Shown here piece after piece: positions 24,531 through 31,997 of a stretch of DNA of 34,214 bases (positions are counted from its first letter, which is position 1; every line of letters begins with the position of its first letter). This DNA comes from an uncultured Megasphaera sp. (GTDB lineage Bacteria; Bacillota; Negativicutes; Veillonellales; Megasphaeraceae), in contig CAKPVJ010000021.1 of NCBI GenBank assembly GCA_934193515.1, forward strand, positions 1 to 34,214, written 5' to 3'. The notes under the pieces were generated by a model that saw only the letters and a list, made by a program, of their open reading frames with translations, did no database searches and had not been told where the DNA came from. Position numbers and translations under genes: made by a program.

Positions 24531-25154
24531 ATGAAAAAAATAATAGTACTATGCTGTTTGTTATGCATGGCATTGACAAGCGTTATGGCAGAAGACATGA
24601 CGAGCCAGAATCGCCTTATACGTCCGGACAGTAAAAATGTAGCGGTTATTTTAGATTTTCCTACAGAGTTCATTAATAATCAGAAAATGAATACGATGGT
24701 CATGAATAAAGTACAGACTACATTTGCCAAGCCGGATTACTATATCATGCCTATGGAAAACGTGCAGCTTGCAAAAAACAATTATTGTGAAGAGCATGGG
24801 ATACCCATATTTGTAAATCAATATTCAATGAATTCGGAACTTACACTGTATGATTTGAAAGCATTAGGGAAAACCTTACAGGCTGATTATGTATACTATA
24901 TGTCGTTTACAGCCGGTGGTGTCCAGCAAGCTTCTGGAATGCTCAATTCATCGTCCGCAACTGTTGGCAGATGTGGTGTAAAAGTATTGGATGTACATAC
25001 TGGAAAATATGTATATCAAAAGACAGTTGTTGAAGAAGGAAAGAGTACGTCTTGGTTTACTTATGAAAACGCACCGAAAAAAGCCTATTACCATGCGATT
25101 GAAAACTGTTTGAAGAAAATAACCATAGACCCGAAGACTTTTGGTAATGCATAG
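24531..25154 (+). CDS. Exported protein, possibly CsgG/GNA1162-like
   Basis: The protein has 207 residues with the signal peptide MKKIIVLCCLLCMALTSVMA. The mature part is alpha/beta: NVAVILDFPTEF strand, a helix (NTMVMNKVQTTF), a strand (DYYIMPME), then LKALGKTLQADYVYYMSFT and CGVKVLDVHTGKYVYQKTVVEE. The order 'target the regulon of a helix, LG-x-x-x-x-ADYV, then DV-x-TG-x-x-V' is what I associate with the CsgG/LpoB/GNA1162 type of outer-membrane lipoprotein domain. The lipobox is missing and the match is by eye only. TTG at 24507 is in frame but falls inside the previous gene; AAAAGGAG at 24513-24520 supports 24531. It belongs to the second island operon. Confidence 0.75.
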   Translation: MKKIIVLCCLLCMALTSVMAEDMTSQNRLIRPDSKNVAVILDFPTEFINNQKMNTMVMNKVQTTFAKPDYYIMPMENVQLAKNNYCEEHGIPIFVNQYSMNSELTLYDLKALGKTLQADYVYYMSFTAGGVQQASGMLNSSSATVGRCGVKVLDVHTGKYVYQKTVVEEGKSTSWFTYENAPKKAYYHAIENCLKKITIDPKTFGNA

Positions 25155-25163
25155 GAGAAAAAT

Positions 25164-25931
25164 ATGATGGCAAAACGAATAGGTATCTTGTGCATCGTAC
25201 TGGGAATGTGGCTCGCGACATGCACGGTATTTGCTTGGAAGCCCAAAATGATTGACGCAGGCGAAGCGACTGTACAAGTTGGTGATGTATGGCAATTGAA
25301 TACGCCGGCAGATTTTGATGCTTCCGACTATGATATGGTAGAACAGCAGGGAGTCAATGGTATTTTATTTACCAAGACAGGAGACGTCACAGTTACTGCT
25401 GTGTATTGGGATCGTACTTCACCGATTAAGCAAATTGCTTATAGTAAAGTCAAGCGGTTTCATGTCGTACCGTCGCCTAAAAAGGGAAGTTCCATTCAGC
25501 TTTCCAAGCCGCAAAATACATATGCGAAGGATTTTTTAGAAAAAGTCAATGCATATCGAGCTGCAAAGGGGCTAGAACCGGCGCGGTTGGATGATACACT
25601 GTGCCGTATAGCTGAAGAACGGGCGAAACAAGAAAGTGTTGCCCATAATGCGTTGTTTATTTTACATAAAAAATCGATTGTCGAGCAAGAAAAAAGAAAT
25701 TACGCTATATTGGAAGAATTTGTTTGTGGCGGCAGCGGTTTGGGAATGAAGTATGCGTGTGTACCGTTGAATTTTATTGAACCAGGTACTGTTTTTTACA
25801 GTGAGGATACAGCAAAAAGGGAAATGCAGCATATATTAAATCCGTCTATTCAGCAAATCGGATTTGGCTTTACGTATCCGATTCACGAATCCTCGACACA
25901 ATGGTGGGTTATGCTGTATGCTCGTAAATAA
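25164..25931 (+). CDS. Exported degenerate CAP/SCP-like protein, end of island
   Basis: This 255-residue protein has a signal peptide (MMAKRIGILCIVLGMWLATC, cleavage near FA), an N-terminal beta-rich part (~25-110) and then a CAP-like domain. The domain shows FLEKVNAYRAAKGLEPARLD, a helix (LCRIAEERAKQES) and, at the end, ILNPSIQQIGFGFTYP and WWVMLYARK, which fit the CAP frame seen at 23180. The middle is out of pattern: the SHTRP-type and GENI-type motifs are absent and a GGSGLG loop stands in their place, so the His/Glu pocket is probably lost. ATG at 25167 is an equally good start from GGAG at 25154-25157. It is the last gene of the island; a hairpin follows before a convergent gene. Confidence 0.8.
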   Translation: MMAKRIGILCIVLGMWLATCTVFAWKPKMIDAGEATVQVGDVWQLNTPADFDASDYDMVEQQGVNGILFTKTGDVTVTAVYWDRTSPIKQIAYSKVKRFHVVPSPKKGSSIQLSKPQNTYAKDFLEKVNAYRAAKGLEPARLDDTLCRIAEERAKQESVAHNALFILHKKSIVEQEKRNYAILEEFVCGGSGLGMKYACVPLNFIEPGTVFYSEDTAKREMQHILNPSIQQIGFGFTYPIHESSTQWWVMLYARK

Positions 25932-25982
25932 AACAGCTCTGCATGAATAACACCAGTACGATAAACTACAAAACGGCATGAT

Positions 25983-26015
25983 AAGGGGGCTGTCGCACGA
26001 AGCGATCAGCCCCTT
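25983..26015. terminator. Candidate bidirectional terminator between convergent genes
   Basis: AAGGGGGCTGTCGC and GCGATCAGCCCCTT form a GC-rich stem around ACGAA. The T tract is short on either strand (TTT on plus), so efficiency is uncertain, but the place between the island end and a converging gene is right. Confidence 0.65.
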
Positions 26016-26033
26016 TGGCTGGTAAGACTACGT

Positions 26034-27167
26034 TTATAGTTTGTAGTATTCACTCAGCAGCAAGGCTGTTAATTGCAGGAGTCCCGGTTCCAGGGAAGAA
26101 AGAAACAGCCGTTCGTTTATCGTATGGGCGCCTTGGCCGCGGTATATGCTGAAGGCCGTGGCAGGGATGCCCATGCTTAGAGGAATGTTGGCATCAGTGC
26201 TGCCTGCTCGCCAGGTGGCGGCAAGGCCTTGAGCACGGCGGACAGCACCGATGCGGTCGTACAGCGGGGCTTTTAACACGACGTCGCTGCAGGGGCGGTC
26301 GCCAATCAGGGTTTGTGTGATTTGTACAGTCGGTGTCGTATGGCGCTGGATGATGGCTGCGATGTTGGCATCCAGTTTCAACAGAGAAGACATGGATTCA
26401 GACCGCAGGTCTAGCGTCAGGTCGGCTTGTGCGGCAATGGAGTTGACCGTCGTGCCGCCTGTCAGCGTGCCAATGTTGTAGGTCGTCTTGGGTACGGCTG
26501 GCAGCTGCATTTGATAGAGGTCGTGAATGATTTCGGCGGCGACGGCAAGCGCGTTGGTGTTGCCAAAATCGGCCCAGCTGTGGCCGCCTTGTGCCTGGAT
26601 ATGGATGGCATAGCGGTGAGAACCGACGGCCCGATTGACGAAGGCATCAGCTGTACCGTCTACAGCGACGACCTCGGAAATCCGGTCGTGCCAGGTATTC
26701 ATAATATGACGGATGCCTTTGAGGTTGCCCAAGCCTTCTTCTCCGACGTTAAAGGCTAGCATGACACCGGTAGGGAGAGGAATATGGAGCGTGAGCAGCA
26801 TGCGGGCTATACATAATAATGCGGCCACATCGGCGCTGTTGTCACCGCAGGATGGCGCATATAAGAAATCACCGTCTATATGCGGCACAATCGTATCCAG
26901 TTGAGAGAAAACAGTGTCAATATGCGCATTGTAGAGGGGAAATTTTCCTGTCGGAGGAATCTGGTACGGGTACAAGACATTGCCGGCGTCGTCGATATAG
27001 GCTTCAGTGGCCCCCATTTTGTGAAGCTGGCTGAGAATCCATGCTGCTTTCGTTTCTTCGTGGCCTGTTGGAGAACTGATAGAAGAAATGGTACAGATTA
27101 AATCAATGACTTCCTGCATATGCGTGTGAATATATGAGCGTACGTTTTTTCTAACGAGATTATTCAT
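26034..27167 (-). CDS. M20-family metallopeptidase
   Basis: This cytoplasmic zinc aminopeptidase or deacylase of the M20 family has 377 residues with no signal peptide. Metal-site positions are visible: H82-x-D84 (NAHIDTV), D109 in CGDNSAD, the catalytic Glu pair in VGEEGLG (143-144), D170 in AVDGTAD and a late His in GAHTINE. The lid or dimerisation domain starts near 180 (VGSHRYAIHIQAQGGHS). The family includes peptidase T, acetylornithine deacetylase-like and carboxypeptidase enzymes; the substrate cannot be set. The start at 27167 is chosen because AAGGAAGTG lies just upstream; the frame could run 30 codons further, across a TATAAT promoter box at 27187-27192. It is a single-gene unit on the minus strand. 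Confidence 0.9.
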   Translation of the reverse strand: MNNLVRKNVRSYIHTHMQEVIDLICTISSISSPTGHEETKAAWILSQLHKMGATEAYIDDAGNVLYPYQIPPTGKFPLYNAHIDTVFSQLDTIVPHIDGDFLYAPSCGDNSADVAALLCIARMLLTLHIPLPTGVMLAFNVGEEGLGNLKGIRHIMNTWHDRISEVVAVDGTADAFVNRAVGSHRYAIHIQAQGGHSWADFGNTNALAVAAEIIHDLYQMQLPAVPKTTYNIGTLTGGTTVNSIAAQADLTLDLRSESMSSLLKLDANIAAIIQRHTTPTVQITQTLIGDRPCSDVVLKAPLYDRIGAVRRAQGLAATWRAGSTDANIPLSMGIPATAFSIYRGQGAHTINERLFLSSLEPGLLQLTALLLSEYYKL

Positions 27168-27250
27168 GAAAAACACTTCCTTTTCCATTATAGTATACCC
27201 TGTTGTCATACACCGTTTTGGGAATAGGGACTGCTGAATTTTATATAAAC

Positions 27251-27300
27251 GAAACAAGCCGAAACGACAGCGGGGGAAGCTGTATCGTTCGGCTTGTTTC
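27251..27300 (-). terminator. Hairpin downstream of hcp
   Basis: Arms of about 21 bases, GAAACAAGCCGAAACGACAGC and its near complement ending at 27300, enclose a short G-rich loop with a small bulge. It is directly downstream of the hcp stop on the minus strand and upstream of the M20 promoter. The U tract is weak (GTTTATATAA), but the stem is very strong. Confidence 0.7.
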
Positions 27301-27320
27301 TTATATATAAAGGAAGAAGG

Positions 27321-28883
27321 TTATCCTAAGATTTTTTTCAAATCTTCATCGGGCGTGCTGACCGGGCTGATATGATAGTGTTCTACTAAATAGTTGAGGA
27401 TATTCGGAGAAAGGAAGGCCGGCAGTGTTGGCCCCAGATAGATATGCTGGATGCCCAGATACAACAGCGTCAAAAGGATGCAGACAGCTTTTTGTTCATA
27501 CCAGGACAGCACCAGCGTCAGCGGCAGGTCATTGACGCCGCATTGGAATGCGTCTGCTAGTGCCAGGGCTACTTTTAAGGCACTGTAGGCATCGTTGCAC
27601 TGGCCCATATCCATGAGGCGGGGCAGGCCGCCGATAGTACCGAGGTCGAGGTCGTTGAAGCGGTATTTGCCGCAGGCCAAGGTCAGGACAACAGAATCTT
27701 TCGGTGTCTTTTTGACAAATTCTGTGTAATAGTTGCGGCCCGGCCGTGCGCCGTCACAGCCGCCTACTAAGAAGAAATGCTTGATGGCACCGGCTTTTAC
27801 AGCGTCAATCACTGTATCAGCAACGGAAAGAACGGCACCATGACCAAAGCCTGTCGTTACGGTACTGCCGCCGTTGATGCCGGTCATGGGACGGTCTTCT
27901 GCGTAGCCGCCTAATTCCAACGCTTTCTGGATGAGCGGCGTAAAGTCTTTATCGCTGCCAATATGCTGGATTTTGGGATAGGAAACGACTTCTGTCGTGA
28001 AAACGCGGTCCGCATAAGAGGGACGCGGCGGCATGAGACAGTTGGTCGTAAAGAGGATAGGTGCCGGAAGAGCATCGAATTCTTTTTGCTGGTTTTGCCA
28101 AGCCGTACCAAAATTGCCTTTAAGCTGCGGGTGTTTTTTGAGAAGCGGATAGGCGTGCGCTGGCAGCATTTCGCCGTGCGTGTAGATGTTGATGCCCTTG
28201 CCGTCTGTTTGCTGCAGCAGCAGTTCCAAATCTTTTAAATCGTGCCCCGTAATGACGATAAACGGGCCTTTTTCAATCGTCAAGGGGACCGTAGTAGGCG
28301 TCGGTGTGCCGTACGTTGTCGTATTGGCTTCATCGAGCATTGCCATGCAAGTCAGGTTTACTTTCCCTGTTTCCAATACGAGGGGAAGTAGGGTATCCGT
28401 GTCTGAATCTTCGCCGAGCGCTGTCAGGCCCTTGATGAAGAAAGACTGAACAGCAGCATCTGTTTTTCCCAGCATCAGCGCATGATATGCATAGGCCGCC
28501 ATGCCCCGCATGCCGAAAAGAATCAGTGATTTTAAGGAACGAATGTCTTCGTTGGCGCTCCAAATTTGCTGTACGTCATAATCGCTGTCCGTACCGCCAA
28601 GCTGTGCTTTTTCGGCATGGACGGCATCTATCATTGCCTGGATCGTAGTGACATCAAAATTGACATTGGTTACCGTGGTAAACAGGCCTTCGATAAGGAG
28701 ACGGTATGTCTGGTCTGTCGGGGCTGCGTGCTGACAGGTACGGGCCAGGCCGATTAAAGCGCCCGTTAGTGCATCCTGCAGTTTGGCAGCGCCTGCTGAT
28801 TTGCCGCAGACGCCGGCACGGCCGGTACAGCCAGTACCGAAAGCTGTTTGTTCACATTGAAAGCAAAACATCTTTTTATCCAT
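27321..28883 (-). CDS. hcp: Hydroxylamine reductase (hybrid cluster protein)
   Basis: This 520-residue cytoplasmic iron-sulfur protein contains the hybrid Fe-S-O cluster. It reduces hydroxylamine in vitro and is linked to nitric oxide and nitrosative stress defence. The N-terminal cluster cysteines are C7, C10, C19 and C26 (CX2CX8CX6C), the spacing typical of strict anaerobes. Hybrid-cluster regions are visible as TTNCLMPP, GGCDGARPGRNYY and TLACGKYRFND, with INGGSTVTTGFGHGAV earlier in that half. The strong ribosome site AGGAGG is 8 bases before the ATG. It is 29 bases behind a cupin gene and downstream of a MarR regulator and an MFS pump, suggesting a stress-related transcription unit. Confidence 0.97.
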   Translation of the reverse strand: MDKKMFCFQCEQTAFGTGCTGRAGVCGKSAGAAKLQDALTGALIGLARTCQHAAPTDQTYRLLIEGLFTTVTNVNFDVTTIQAMIDAVHAEKAQLGGTDSDYDVQQIWSANEDIRSLKSLILFGMRGMAAYAYHALMLGKTDAAVQSFFIKGLTALGEDSDTDTLLPLVLETGKVNLTCMAMLDEANTTTYGTPTPTTVPLTIEKGPFIVITGHDLKDLELLLQQTDGKGINIYTHGEMLPAHAYPLLKKHPQLKGNFGTAWQNQQKEFDALPAPILFTTNCLMPPRPSYADRVFTTEVVSYPKIQHIGSDKDFTPLIQKALELGGYAEDRPMTGINGGSTVTTGFGHGAVLSVADTVIDAVKAGAIKHFFLVGGCDGARPGRNYYTEFVKKTPKDSVVLTLACGKYRFNDLDLGTIGGLPRLMDMGQCNDAYSALKVALALADAFQCGVNDLPLTLVLSWYEQKAVCILLTLLYLGIQHIYLGPTLPAFLSPNILNYLVEHYHISPVSTPDEDLKKILG

Positions 28884-28912
28884 TTGTATTCCTCCTAAGA
28901 TATGCGTACTTG

Positions 28913-29257
28913 TTATGATTCACACGGAAAAACGACGGTAAGCATCATTTTAAAATCTTCTACAGCATAGACAGCGTGCGGTTTGCGTGCGGGCATGATG
29001 AGTGTTTGCCCGGCTTCGACGATGTGTTCTGTGCCGTCAACTGTCAGTCTGCCTGTACCGGATAAGACGGTTACCATAGCATCGCCTTCCGATTGATGCG
29101 TACTGATTTCTTCGCCTTGGGAAAAGGCAAAGAGGGTAATGCTGACAAAGTTGTTTTGTGCCAGCGTGCGGCTGACAATCTGTCCGGGTACGACGACTAC
29201 TTGGTCTGCCAGGGATAATTCTTTTTCATGTGCGATATTTTTGATATATACAGACAT
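28913..29257 (-). CDS. Small cupin-domain protein
   Basis: This 114-residue single-cupin protein of the double-stranded beta-helix fold shows the motif 1 region FSQGEEISTHQSEGDAMVTV and the motif 2 region AGQTLIMPARKPHAV. His and Glu residues could hold one metal ion. Such stand-alone cupins often sit beside redox or stress genes, with ligands usually unknown. The frame is open 30 codons further upstream, but AAGGAGG lies just before the ATG at 29257 and the extension is not cupin-like. It is probably cotranscribed with hcp. A 9-bp inverted repeat overlaps its ribosome site and could regulate it. Confidence 0.9.
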   Translation of the reverse strand: MSVYIKNIAHEKELSLADQVVVVPGQIVSRTLAQNNFVSITLFAFSQGEEISTHQSEGDAMVTVLSGTGRLTVDGTEHIVEAGQTLIMPARKPHAVYAVEDFKMMLTVVFPCES

Positions 29258-29270
29258 ATAAAAATGCCTC

Positions 29271-29312
29271 CTTGTATACGTGTAATTTGTTCTTACAAGT
29301 ACAGTATACAAG
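29271..29312. promoter_or_regulatory. Inverted repeat in front of the cupin-hcp genes
   Basis: Perfect arms CTTGTATAC (29271-29279) and GTATACAAG (29304-29312) are separated by 24 bases. A second imperfect dyad (TTGT/ACAA) lies between them. One arm covers the ribosome site region of the cupin gene. It may be an operator or an RNA hairpin that hides the ribosome site. No known regulator motif is claimed. Confidence 0.4.
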
Positions 29313-29347
29313 AAGGCTGTGAAAATAGCTGTTGGATTTGCAACCAA

Positions 29348-29791
29348 TCAGCGGGAATCCTTTAAATTGGCAAACATGGTTTTCATCATCTGCAGCATAT
29401 CCTGGCGTGTTTTTTCTGGGATACCGGCTAAAGACTGCTGCCGATGCTGGGCAACGCTGGCGGCTAACTGCGGAAACAGGGCGCGGCATTTGGGCGTCAT
29501 GGAGATATGTTTTTCCCGTTTGTCTTTGGCACTCAGGCGAGTGACCAGTCCTTTCTTTTCCATTTTGCCAATCGTTTTGGATACGGCGGCGGCTTCAATC
29601 TGCAGGGCGGCAGCCAAATCGGCTTGAGAGATTTCATCGTGATGATGCAGGTAGTTGATAATGGTCCATTCGGAGCTGTAGACTTCATACGGCGTCATGA
29701 CTTCGTTGAGTTTTTTGGTAAATAAACGCATCGTCACATAAATTTGATGGATGAGGGCATCGTCTTTTTGCAGCATATCCATATCAGGCAT
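29348..29791 (-). CDS. MarR-family transcriptional regulator
   Basis: This 147-residue dimeric winged-helix regulator carries the central core EWTIINYLHHHDEISQADLA, a recognition helix (EAAAVSKTIGKMEKKGLV) and the wing TRLSAKDKREKHISMT, all in normal MarR order. Long helices at both ends would form the dimer. ATGCCTGA at its start overlaps the last 8 bases of the MFS gene, so translation of the two is coupled. AAAGGAGG lies inside the end of the MFS gene. The likely target is the promoter of the MFS gene, where two palindromes occur; the coupling of a pump with its own repressor is typical of this family. The ligand is unknown. Confidence 0.94.
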   Translation of the reverse strand: MPDMDMLQKDDALIHQIYVTMRLFTKKLNEVMTPYEVYSSEWTIINYLHHHDEISQADLAAALQIEAAAVSKTIGKMEKKGLVTRLSAKDKREKHISMTPKCRALFPQLAASVAQHRQQSLAGIPEKTRQDMLQMMKTMFANLKDSR

Positions 29792-30983
29792 GGGGCTGGC
29801 CTCCTTTGGGAAGCGCATGCGCAGCATGCTGGAACAAGAACACGACGAGGAATAGAATCATTGCGGCGAGGACGACATAATACATATGAATATAGCCAAT
29901 CATATCGGCAATACTGCCCAGGACAATGATGCCGGCACTGGTACCGACGTCGAGCATGTTGTAGTACGTCGCGCTGGCATTGCTGCGGCGTGCCGGCGCT
30001 ACTGAATTAAAAAGCCAAGTCATCAGAGCCGGCATAATCAACCCGGCACCTAAGCCATAAAAAACGGCAGCTGTCATCAAAACGGTAAATGTCGTGGCTT
30101 GAATAATCAAGAAGACACCGAGTGTATAGCAGAGAATGCCTGGCAGCAGAACCCAAAACGGGCCTTTGATATCATAAATTCGCCCGCCGAACGCACGGGT
30201 AATAAAGACAAATACTGTACCAATGACAAAGAACAGTCCGGGATTTGCAATGTGTGCTTCTTGGGCCATCAAGGCGATGAAGGTATTGACACTGCCGTAT
30301 GCCAGACCGAAAAGCATAGTAAAAAAGGCAGGATAGCCGGTACCGGCTTCAAAAAAATGGCTCATAAAGGGGATGTGTTCTTTGGGAGCCTGCTGCTGTG
30401 CTTTTTGCAGGCGTTTAGCCTTGGCCGGCATATGGCAGAGCAGTACACTGCCGATGGCTGCTATAGCCGCTAATGTTGAAAACGTAAACAGGCAATCGGA
30501 GTTGAATGTTGTCAGTAAAAATACGCCAAATGCCGGGGCAATCCCCATGGAAATCGTATTGCCCAATCCAAAATACCCGACCCCTTCGCCGCGGCGGGAC
30601 GCTGGAATAATATCGACGGCCAGAGCGGCTGCAAACGTCGTTCCCAGACCGAAGCCCAGTCCCTGAATGATGCGGGCTGCCAACAGCATGCCCGTGGAAG
30701 TAAAGAACATGTAGGAAATCGTTGCCAAGGCAGAAAGAATAATTCCCAGATACAAGCAGCGTTTTTTGCCAAACCGGCAGACAAAATCATCGGTAAAAAA
30801 ACGAATGCCAATGGCAGACACGCCAAAAATACCGGAAATAAGACCGACAATCGCACCAGAAGAGCCTAAGGATGCAATATACATAGGCAGCGTAGGCAGC
30901 AAACTGTGAAAGCTGGCAAACAACAAGCCGTTGGCCACAATAATGGCAAAGAACGGTTTAGTCCATAAAATAGCGGAACGCAT
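29784..30983 (-). CDS. Major facilitator superfamily transporter
   Basis: This 399-residue inner-membrane protein has about twelve hydrophobic helices. The helix 2-3 loop carries the FTDDFVCRFGKKR motif of the family (variant of D-R-x-G-R-R/K), and helix 4 shows LLAARIIQGLGFGLGTT, as in drug-type exporters. The central loop (MPAKAKRLQKAQQQAPKEH) is Lys/Gln-rich. It probably exports a toxic or waste compound, possibly one sensed by the MarR protein encoded directly after it; the substrate is not deducible. AAAGGAG is upstream of the ATG, and operator-like palindromes lie 30-100 bases before the start. It is first in the run MFS-marR-cupin-hcp. Confidence 0.93.
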   Translation of the reverse strand: MRSAILWTKPFFAIIVANGLLFASFHSLLPTLPMYIASLGSSGAIVGLISGIFGVSAIGIRFFTDDFVCRFGKKRCLYLGIILSALATISYMFFTSTGMLLAARIIQGLGFGLGTTFAAALAVDIIPASRRGEGVGYFGLGNTISMGIAPAFGVFLLTTFNSDCLFTFSTLAAIAAIGSVLLCHMPAKAKRLQKAQQQAPKEHIPFMSHFFEAGTGYPAFFTMLFGLAYGSVNTFIALMAQEAHIANPGLFFVIGTVFVFITRAFGGRIYDIKGPFWVLLPGILCYTLGVFLIIQATTFTVLMTAAVFYGLGAGLIMPALMTWLFNSVAPARRSNASATYYNMLDVGTSAGIIVLGSIADMIGYIHMYYVVLAAMILFLVVFLFQHAAHALPKGGQPHA

Positions 30984-31015
30984 AACAGATACACTCCTTT
31001 GAATAAAAAAATAGA

Positions 31016-31080
31016 TAACTAGTTAATGAATAGCATAAAAAGAATGCTTTCAGATAATTAACTAGTTAACCATCTGAAAG
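31016..31080. promoter_or_regulatory. Two palindromic operator candidates for the MarR regulator
   Basis: TAACTAGTTA (31016-31025) and TTAACTAGTTAA (31058-31069) are perfect palindromes sharing the core AACTAGTT. Their centres are 43 bases apart, close to four helical turns. The second is embedded in a longer dyad with outer arms CTTTCAGAT (31047-31055) and ATCTGAAAG (31072-31080). Both lie in the gap between the divergent MFS and cyclophilin genes, at the expected place for autoregulation of the MFS-marR unit. Confidence 0.65.
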
Positions 31081-31157
31081 ACTCATACATTGTACGACTC
31101 TTTGCTGCATTTGTCAAATCTATCTATGAAAATCTTTTGATGATACAGAGAGACTCC

Positions 31158-31186
31158 TTGCATGTCCAGCCAATCTACGGTAAGAT
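31158..31186 (+). promoter_or_regulatory. Candidate promoter of the cyclophilin operon
   Basis: TTGCAT (31158-31163) and TAAGAT (31181-31186) are 17 bases apart. The -35 is the same hexamer as in the mgsA promoter. A TATAAT at 31197 is nearer the gene but has no -35 partner. Confidence 0.5.
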
Positions 31187-31219
31187 AAAATAAAACTATA
31201 ATATATGGAGGAATAACTC

Positions 31220-31705
31220 ATGGCAGACAATACATTATATGCAATTTTTCAGACAAATCGCGGAGATTTTACGGTACAGCTATTTCCGGATAAAGCTCCT
31301 GTTACGGTAGCTAATTTCAAAAAATTAGCTGAATCCGGTTTTTACGACGGTACTATTTTCCATCGCATCATTGCTGAATTTATGATTCAGGGAGGCGATC
31401 CGACCGGCACAGGCTGCGGCGGCTCTGACGAAACGATTCCCGATGAATTTGACCCGTCTTTGACGTTTGCTGAACCGGGTATTTTGGCTATGGCCAATGC
31501 TGGCCCCAATACAGGCAGCTCGCAGTTCTTTGTCACGGTCGTGCCGACACCGTGGCTGCAAAACCATCATTCTATTTTTGGTAAAGTTGTCAAAAATTAT
31601 GAAAACGTAGAAGCCATCAGCCGTGTAAAAACAAACTTTGCAGATAAACCGTTGGATGATGTCGTTTTGAATACGGTCAAAATTGTGACAGAATTGCCAC
31701 AATAA
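31220..31705 (+). CDS. Peptidyl-prolyl cis-trans isomerase, cyclophilin type
   Basis: The 161-residue protein is a complete single cyclophilin domain that speeds up proline isomerisation during folding. Signature stretches are GDFTVQLFPDKAPVTVANF, FHRIIAEFMIQGGDPTGTG (containing the catalytic Arg), NAGPNTGSSQFFVT and HSIFGKVV. There is no signal peptide, so it is a cytoplasmic form similar to PpiB. The ATG follows GGAGG at about 8 bases. The next ORF starts one base after the stop, so the genes form an operon with the GIY-YIG and M48 genes. No anomaly is seen. Confidence 0.96.
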   Translation: MADNTLYAIFQTNRGDFTVQLFPDKAPVTVANFKKLAESGFYDGTIFHRIIAEFMIQGGDPTGTGCGGSDETIPDEFDPSLTFAEPGILAMANAGPNTGSSQFFVTVVPTPWLQNHHSIFGKVVKNYENVEAISRVKTNFADKPLDDVVLNTVKIVTELPQ

Positions 31706-31706
31706 T

Positions 31707-31997
31707 ATGGTATATTATACCTATACGGTACGCTGTGCCGATGGGACGCTCTATACCGGCTGGACGACGGATGTCGCTAAGCGGGTAGCTGCGCACAACT
31801 GCGGCAGAGGTGCCAAATATACGCGGTCACGGCGGCCTGTGGCGCTGGTATGGCATCATGGATTTGCGACAAAACATGAAGCAATGCATTGGGAATGGCA
31901 GATTAAACAATGGCCGCGGGCTAAGAAAGAAGCATTTTATCACGAGGCAGAAGCCATTTTGGCTTCGTATCAGTCTGAGGAGATGAAACAATCGTGA
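31707..31997 (+). CDS. GIY-YIG superfamily protein (UPF0213/YhbQ-like)
   Basis: This 96-residue protein is a minimal GIY-YIG nuclease-like domain. The first strand is YYTYTVRCADGTLYTGWT, with the family pattern (Y-x-Y then Y-x-G), followed by VAKRVAAHN with the conserved Arg and His. KYTRSRRPVALVWH is next, and a late Glu-containing helix (HEAMHWEWQIKQW) holds the metal Glu. Stand-alone proteins of this group are widespread; some show DNA nuclease activity, and cellular roles are poorly known. It has no good ribosome site of its own, and starts directly after the cyclophilin stop, so coupling is likely. Its stop overlaps the M48 start (GTGA). Confidence 0.93.
   Translation: MVYYTYTVRCADGTLYTGWTTDVAKRVAAHNCGRGAKYTRSRRPVALVWHHGFATKHEAMHWEWQIKQWPRAKKEAFYHEAEAILASYQSEEMKQS

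Noticed and set aside
12365..25931. Reading the island as a prophage, conjugative element or toxin-delivery locus
   Set aside because: No integrase, capsid, terminase, relaxase, ATPase, tail or immunity-type gene is present, and no attachment-like repeats were seen at its edges.
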